A DNA stretch of 11,275 nt from Clostridia bacterium. Lineage in GTDB: Bacteria; Bacillota; Clostridia; Christensenellales; Aristaeellaceae. The translations under genes and the position numbers were made by a program. Below the pieces are notes generated by a model that saw only the letters and a program-made list of their open reading frames with translations, was not told where the DNA came from and did not search any database. Numbering within the stretch: position 1 is the stretch's first letter; every line of letters begins with the position of its first letter. The stretch is from positions 1-11,275 of the forward strand of contig JAEDGL010000082.1 in assembly GCA_016297535.1 (NCBI GenBank), in the 5' to 3' direction. Shown in pieces: positions 7,543 through 11,275 of the stretch.

Positions 7543-8223
7543 ATGCAGAAACTTGCTTTGATCATGGCAGCGCTGATGATGCTTGTGACCCGTGCTGTCA
7601 CAGAGGATGCCGATCATACGATCATTGGAGGAACGGACGGCCCCACGGCGATTTACCTGAAAAAAACGTCTGAACCAGCCTTTGGTTCCATCACCCTGTC
7701 CTTTGACGCCAACATCACCACCGGGTATGAATGGAAGGCATCCGTCGTTGGCGGCGATTCTGTGGAGATCGACATGGATGGAAGTGGCTACAGGGTCGTT
7801 CCTTCTGCCGATCCGCTGGCCTGCGGCACGGGAGGGACATGTATCTTCAAGCTGAATGCGCTGAAGCCCGGTGAGAGCATTTTCCGTTTCACATACAGCC
7901 GGGCATGGGAGAATGAACCCATACAGGAGCTCTACATGCTTGCTGTTGTCGAGGATGACCTGCTGATCTACACCGTTGATGTAACCGAAACCGGCGTGTA
8001 TGATGGCACCGTCACCCATGTGGATGCCGCTGATCATTCCGTCACACTGAGCACCGGTCGTCTGGGGGAAGTCACCGCTCGCTTTAACGAGAAGGACGAA
8101 TTGCCTGCGCAGGGGGAGCGCATCATGGTGTACACCAACGGCACGATGATCATGCCTCTGCCAGCGATCGTGGATGTGATTGCCTGGAGCAGCCTGTTTT
8201 CTGACGAGACAGGTTGTCAATGA
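7543..8223 (+). CDS. Secreted protein with chagasin-like (I42) peptidase-inhibitor domain and IIGGTDGPT motif
   Basis: A 226-residue protein. AAGGAG (7529-7534) lies eight bases before the chosen ATG; upstream in-frame starts lack this and would add a non-hydrophobic extension. Residues 1 to about 19 look like a short signal peptide. Residues 27-39 read IIGGTDGPTAIYL, resembling the GGADGPT sodium-site motif of oxaloacetate/glutaconyl-CoA decarboxylase beta subunits, here outside that membrane protein. Residues about 47-138 match the I42 inhibitor family by its three binding loops: NITTGYEW (57-64), GTGG (95-98) and SRAW (119-122, where family members usually have RPW or RPF). I42 proteins block papain-like cysteine peptidases by inserting these loops into the active site. 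Residues about 143-216 form a further small beta-rich domain (DGTVTHVDAADHSVTLST) that I cannot name with certainty. It sits after a terminator, so it is probably transcribed separately. The inhibitor fold is well supported; its target is unknown. Confidence 0.78.
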   Translation: MQKLALIMAALMMLVTRAVTEDADHTIIGGTDGPTAIYLKKTSEPAFGSITLSFDANITTGYEWKASVVGGDSVEIDMDGSGYRVVPSADPLACGTGGTCIFKLNALKPGESIFRFTYSRAWENEPIQELYMLAVVEDDLLIYTVDVTETGVYDGTVTHVDAADHSVTLSTGRLGEVTARFNEKDELPAQGERIMVYTNGTMIMPLPAIVDVIAWSSLFSDETGCQ

Positions 8224-8244
8224 TTTTCTGATTGCGTTTATAAC
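8214..8244 (+). promoter_or_regulatory. Weak candidate promoter for the DUF3592-like gene
   Basis: TTGTCA (8214-8219) and TATAAC (8239-8244) each resemble consensus boxes but are 19 bases apart, longer than ideal. They overlap the end of the preceding gene and lie about 170 bases before the next start. The remaining spacer holds a small hairpin (CCCATTA, 8251-8257, with TGATGGG, 8263-8269) that has no T tract after it, so it is not a terminator. Confidence 0.25.
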
Positions 8245-8413
8245 AGCAGCCCATTAAACAATGATGGGATAAAAGCAAAACGGCTGAACAAAAGAGCGAA
8301 TAGAGGGCGTTGTTATCAAGCTCGCCAAGAAAAACACCGCGCTCCAAAAAGGCCGTTCGTATCTCCGAACCGCCCCGCCGTACACATTGTCCGCAGACAA
8401 ACAGGAGGGCATG

Positions 8414-9538
8414 ATGGAAATGTTTGTTTTTAATATCATATTCTTCATAGCGGCGTTTATTGCCGTTCTCTCCGCAGCCTTTTTCCTGATCAGCTTTTTT
8501 GCGACCGGCTGCACCGGGAAAGCAAAAAAGCGTATGCAAAAGGGTACCGCTACCCTCGTCCGCGTAACAAAGGACCGTCAGAATGGCTCGCAGGATTTTG
8601 AGATTGTGTACACCTGCGACGGTACTGAGCTTAAGGTCATGGTATCTCAGGAGCATGTGGAGGGCATCAGTCCCATGACGCCTGATGGTACTCAGGTACC
8701 CATCTGGTACGATCCCCAAAAGCCGAAACGGGTCATCATCGCGGAAGACCTTTCCATGGAGAAAACCATGCAATCCTGGAAACGCATCCGGAAACGCTCC
8801 CTGATCCTGATGCTCATTTTTGGGTGTATAACGATGTACGCTCTTCCCCATTCAGAGCAGGCACCGGGATTGCCGCGCCTAACGATGACCCCCATCGGTC
8901 AGTTCCGCGAGGAGATTGCTGCGCTGGCAGATCAAACGCCCACCGCGCTTGCCTATACCGAGTCCATCGGATCGCCGGAAACATTCTCCGTTACCGTTGA
9001 CGATCCCGCCATTGCAAAAAAAGTGCTGGATATGATTTTGAGTGCCTCCGTAAATCGGCTCGGCTGCCAGATGGATATGTACCAGCTGCAGTACGAAGAA
9101 TACCGCTTTGTCTTTGGCGAGGATACCTACACTTTCAGCTTTGTTCCCCGAAGCTATTTCTGCTACGGCGGCAAGTACTACGAGCTGGGCGAAAACAGGC
9201 TGAACAAGGTACGCGATTTTTTGCACGAAATGGCAACGGAAGCGGGAGCTCTCGGGGAGCCGCAGTCAAAGTGGTATGGCGAGGAGGCTGTGCTACGGGC
9301 GCGCTTTGTGGACAATGGGGATGAGGCGCGCTCTCTGACAGAGCTGACGCTAACGGCAGGCGGAGAATGCCTTACCGGGATCCTTGAGGGCGCTTATGAT
9401 GTGCTGTCTGTGGATCGGCAGCCGGACGGCTATGTAATCCGCTACACGTACGGAGATTTTTACAGCCATGAGACGATCCGTATCAGCCGCGTCTCTGTGG
9501 AAAATGGAGAAATGATCATTACCGACATGGCGCAGTAG
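8414..9538 (+). CDS. Two-pass membrane protein with DUF3592-like domain
   Basis: About 374 residues from the chosen ATG. AGGAGG (8403-8408) lies five bases before it; ATGs at 8411 and 8420 are close alternatives, and a TTG at 8387 is less likely. Residues 5-29 are a strong membrane segment followed by basic residues (KAKKR). Residues about 42-112 resemble DUF3592: a beta-rich stretch with FEIVYTCDGTELKV, ending in VPIWYDPQKPKRVII, the family's typical G-x-V-x-V-x-YDP-x-x-P close. After a basic stretch (SWKRIRKR) comes a second membrane segment at about 129-145. By the positive-inside rule the DUF3592-like part is cytoplasmic and the C-terminal 225 residues are outside. That C-terminal part is beta-rich with scattered cysteines and has no family I recognise. 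No function is known for such proteins; it does not clearly belong to an operon with its neighbours. Confidence 0.65.
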   Translation: MEMFVFNIIFFIAAFIAVLSAAFFLISFFATGCTGKAKKRMQKGTATLVRVTKDRQNGSQDFEIVYTCDGTELKVMVSQEHVEGISPMTPDGTQVPIWYDPQKPKRVIIAEDLSMEKTMQSWKRIRKRSLILMLIFGCITMYALPHSEQAPGLPRLTMTPIGQFREEIAALADQTPTALAYTESIGSPETFSVTVDDPAIAKKVLDMILSASVNRLGCQMDMYQLQYEEYRFVFGEDTYTFSFVPRSYFCYGGKYYELGENRLNKVRDFLHEMATEAGALGEPQSKWYGEEAVLRARFVDNGDEARSLTELTLTAGGECLTGILEGAYDVLSVDRQPDGYVIRYTYGDFYSHETIRISRVSVENGEMIITDMAQ

Positions 9539-9544
9539 AGCAGG

Positions 9545-9575
9545 CAATTCCATCATGGTTTGATCAAATTGTTTT
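9545..9575 (+). terminator. Weak intrinsic terminator after the DUF3592-like gene
   Basis: CAATT (9545-9549) pairs with AATTG (9567-9571), and inside it ATCA (9552-9555) pairs with TGAT (9561-9564), with a two-base mismatch between the stems. TTTT follows at 9572-9575. The stem is AT-rich and interrupted, so it is only a modest terminator, but it is well placed just after the stop at 9538. Confidence 0.35.
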
Positions 9576-9875
9576 ACTATCATATAGTTCACACACACTG
9601 TAATTGAGATTGCGCCTGTGGTAACTCCGGATCCAGTTTAGTTCTGTTTCCGTGTGCGCGTTTGGATGCTGGCTGTGCGGTCGATGTGATTTGGGCAGCA
9701 GCGATTCGCGTGTACCGTCGTACTGCCTGTTCCATCTCATGAGCGATGCCTTTGATATGTGATACCGTCTTACCACAAATCCGATATCTCCTGTTTGACG
9801 ATACAGCTTTACCGAGTTGATTTTTGTGCTCATTTCATGTGGCAAATACCGCTTGTTCTGTGTTATACTCTTCAT
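9564..9875 (-). pseudogene. Truncated IS transposase, N-terminal fragment
   Basis: About 103 residues on the minus strand, starting at the ATG at 9875-9873 after GGAGG (9891-9887). The fragment holds a helix-turn-helix typical of IS481/IS3-like transposases: VKLYRQTGDIGFVVRRYHIS followed by KASLMRWNRQYDGTRESLL, then the linker with SHRPH and ELNWIRSYHRRN. The match runs to SVCELY and then breaks off at about base 9585, where an unrelated sequence brings an early stop. The DDE catalytic domain (the rest of a protein normally some 300 residues or more) is missing. It cannot transpose. Its outer end lies towards 9924 (see the IS end entry), next to the broken cyclophilin-like gene. Confidence 0.7.
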
Positions 9876-9911
9876 GGCGTTTGAGTCCTCCGTTAGCGTT
9901 TGGTTTGGCGA

Positions 9912-9924
9912 CTTTATTCTAACA
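9912..9924 (-). mobile_element. Candidate outer end of the decayed IS element
   Basis: On the minus strand the sequence begins TGTTAGAATAAAG at 9924, about 50 bases upstream of the transposase ATG, a normal distance and a TG start common for IS termini. The opposite end is gone with the 3' part of the transposase, so no matching inverted repeat or target duplication can be shown. The assignment rests on position only. Confidence 0.3.
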
Positions 9925-9962
9925 GACTCTTTCGCCTTTTTCCTTTCTCTCCAGTCTCGCAT

Positions 9963-10103
9963 CTATACGCCAGCAGCAGCATCGTCCTCTTTCATGGCAG
10001 CAACAGCTGGGAATATACCCGGCTCGGCTGGATTGAGGAGACGCAAAACCTGCGCGATATTCTCAGCGGAATTGAGAACGAGATCACACTGAGTCTTGAA
10101 TAA
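9963..10103 (+). pseudogene. C-terminal remnant of a cyclophilin-like-fold protein
   Basis: The frame reads LYASSSIVLFHGSNSWEYTR and on through LGWIEETQNLRDILSG to a TAA at 10101-10103. This resembles the last third of the small clostridial cyclophilin-like-fold proteins (Cyclophil_like2 type), which end with a VLFYGSNSWxYTRLGxI motif and a GDVTVT-like strand. The first two thirds are absent; upstream lies IS sequence and no ribosome binding site with a proper start. The aldo/keto reductase ribosome binding site overlaps this stop codon, so the two genes were once an operon. Family members often sit beside flavodoxin and reductase genes, which fits. Family recognition is from memory of the motif. 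Confidence 0.6.
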
Positions 10104-10116
10104 GGAGGAATGACTG

Positions 10117-11259
10117 ATGATTTACAACACCTTTCAAAACATGAAGCTCTCTGCCCTTGGCATGGGCAACATGCGTCTGCCGGTGGTAAACGGCAATGAT
10201 GCGGCAATTGACGAAGCGGCAACCGAAGCAATTCTGGACTATTGCATGACCCATGGTATCAACTACTATGATACCGCATGGGGCTATCACAGCGGCAATT
10301 CCGAGCTGGTGGTGGGCAAGCTTCTGCAAAAGTATCCCCGGGAGAGCTTCTATCTTGCCTCCAAGTTTCCCGGCTATGACCTGAACAACATGGGAAAGGT
10401 TGAGGAAATTTTTGAAGAACAGCTCAGAAAATGCCGCGTCGAATATTTTGATTTCTATCTTTTCCACAATGTATGCGAGATGAACATCAATCAGTATCTT
10501 GATCCCCGGTACCGTACCTATGAGTATCTGATGGAGCAGAAGCGCAATGGGCGTATCCGCCATCTCGGGTTTTCCGCTCATGGCGACATTCCCACAATCC
10601 GCCGTTTCTTGGAGGCTTACGGCAAGGACATGGAATTTGGCCAGATCGAGCTGAATTGGTTTGACTGGGAATTCCAGAACGCAAAGGGTAAGCTGGATCT
10701 GCTGAAGGAGTGGAATATCCCCGTGTGGGTTATGGAACCCGTGCGTGGCGGTCAGCTGGCAAAACTGCAGGCGGATGATACCGCAAAGCTGAAAGCCGCC
10801 CGCCCCGATGAGAAAATTCCAGCCTGGTCCTTCCGCTTTCTGCAAAGCCTGCCCCAGGTAACCATGACCCTGTCCGGCATGAGCAGCATGCAGCAGGTAA
10901 TCGATAATATCGCAACCTATGAAGAAAGCAAACCCCTAAACGATGACGAAATGAAGCTGGTGCTTTCCGTGGCGGATGACATGATTCGCCGCACTGCTGT
11001 ACCCTGCACCGCCTGCCATTACTGCGTCAGCCATTGCCCCATGCAGCTGCCTATTCCCGATTTGCTAAAGCTGTACAACGAGTCCGTGGCCGCGGGGCCG
11101 GGCGCATTCATTGCTTCTATGGCGCTTTCTGCTTTCGCGCAAAATCAGCAGCCTTCCTGCTGTATTGGTTGCCGGGCCTGCGAACAGGTCTGTCCGCAAC
11201 AAATTCACATTCCGGACGCGCTGGCTGATTTTGCCGTCCGCGTCGGTCAGAAAGGATGA
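10117..11259 (+). CDS. Aldo/keto reductase with C-terminal double [4Fe-4S] ferredoxin domain
   Basis: A 380-residue cytoplasmic oxidoreductase. Residues 1 to about 285 form the aldo/keto reductase barrel, with the catalytic tetrad visible: Asp52 in YYDTAWGY, Tyr57, Lys83 in ASKF and His117 in LFHN. The late segment SFRFLQSLPQVTMTLSGMSS is the usual barrel end of this subfamily. Residues about 297-360 carry two ferredoxin motifs, C297-x2-C-x2-C-x3-C307-P and C349-x2-C-x2-C-x3-C359-P, each able to hold a [4Fe-4S] cluster. Such proteins are common in anaerobic Firmicutes; substrates are mostly unknown. AAGGAGG (10102-10108) lies eight bases before the ATG and overlaps the stop of the cyclophilin-like remnant. 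Another gene starts six bases after its stop. All key residues are intact, so the enzyme should be functional, although its original upstream promoter may have been lost to the IS insertion. Confidence 0.92.
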   Translation: MIYNTFQNMKLSALGMGNMRLPVVNGNDAAIDEAATEAILDYCMTHGINYYDTAWGYHSGNSELVVGKLLQKYPRESFYLASKFPGYDLNNMGKVEEIFEEQLRKCRVEYFDFYLFHNVCEMNINQYLDPRYRTYEYLMEQKRNGRIRHLGFSAHGDIPTIRRFLEAYGKDMEFGQIELNWFDWEFQNAKGKLDLLKEWNIPVWVMEPVRGGQLAKLQADDTAKLKAARPDEKIPAWSFRFLQSLPQVTMTLSGMSSMQQVIDNIATYEESKPLNDDEMKLVLSVADDMIRRTAVPCTACHYCVSHCPMQLPIPDLLKLYNESVAAGPGAFIASMALSAFAQNQQPSCCIGCRACEQVCPQQIHIPDALADFAVRVGQKG

Positions 11260-11264
11260 CAAGC

Positions 11265-11275
11265 ATGGCAAAGAA
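11265..11275 (+). CDS. Start of a downstream gene, cut by the window edge
   Basis: ATG at 11265 begins a frame reading MAK and then leaves the window. AAAGGA (11251-11256) lies eight bases upstream and overlaps the reductase stop, so it is probably the next gene of the same operon. The product cannot be told from three codons. Confidence 0.45.

Noticed and set aside
7239..7673. Open frame starting MALLHGNLPMPGG after AGGAG (7226-7230), running past the surface protein
   Set aside because: It runs through the strong terminator at 7333-7363 and into the I42 gene in another frame, and the peptide resembles nothing known.
8150..8851. Minus-strand frame of 233 codons
   Set aside because: It covers the end of one plus-strand gene, the spacer and the start of the next, and its protein looks random.
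9817..10092. Plus-strand frames across the IS and cyclophilin remnant
   Set aside because: The 5' part is antisense to the transposase, and only the last 47 codons of the 9900 frame make sense as a protein.
1..11275. CRISPR array, tRNA, rRNA or riboswitch
   Set aside because: No spaced direct repeats, cloverleaf or known aptamer core was seen in the spacers; the only tandem repeat is the hairpin pair at 447-538.

Overview
The window looks like a chromosomal segment from a Gram-positive, anaerobic member of the Clostridia, probably a gut or rumen lineage. The reasons are an LPxTG cell-wall anchor (LPLTG plus membrane segment plus RKR tail), strong AGGAGG-type ribosome binding sites, an aldo/keto reductase carrying two [4Fe-4S] cysteine motifs, and family types common in clostridia (HxlR, DUF3592-like, I42 inhibitor, cyclophilin-like fold). 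No marker gene fixes the genus.

Layout. Positions 1-580 hold an HxlR-type winged-helix regulator that appears damaged. Its reading frame has ATC where a start codon is expected, and its C-terminus runs into two copies of a hairpin repeat. Positions 580-7218 hold a compact three-gene unit: a TetR-type regulator, a secreted parvulin-type foldase whose ATG overlaps the TetR stop by ATGA, and, 16 bases further on, a 1572-residue secreted LPxTG surface protein. The promoter in front of tetR is bracketed by perfect 11-bp inverted repeats, which suggests autoregulation of the whole unit. A strong hairpin terminator follows at 7333-7363.

Positions 7543-8223 encode a small secreted protein with a chagasin-like (I42) cysteine-peptidase-inhibitor domain, preceded by an IIGGTDGPTAIY motif that resembles the sodium-binding motif of decarboxylase beta subunits. 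Positions 8414-9538 encode a two-membrane-segment protein with a DUF3592-like domain. Positions 9539-10103 are a decay zone: the 5' part of an IS transposase on the minus strand abuts the C-terminal third of a cyclophilin-like-fold protein. Positions 10117-11259 encode the ferredoxin-type aldo/keto reductase, and the first codons of another gene follow at the right edge.

How the genes may work together (inference). The foldase is exported and acts outside the membrane, where it could help fold the giant, beta-rich, wall-anchored protein made from the same message. TetR probably controls both. The I42 inhibitor and the DUF3592-like protein are separate small units with extracytoplasmic parts. 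The aldo/keto reductase, the cyclophilin-like remnant and the edge gene look like a former redox operon cut by an insertion sequence. The most interesting candidates for undescribed biology are the TetR-foldase-giant surface protein operon and the IIGGxDGPT motif on a secreted inhibitor.
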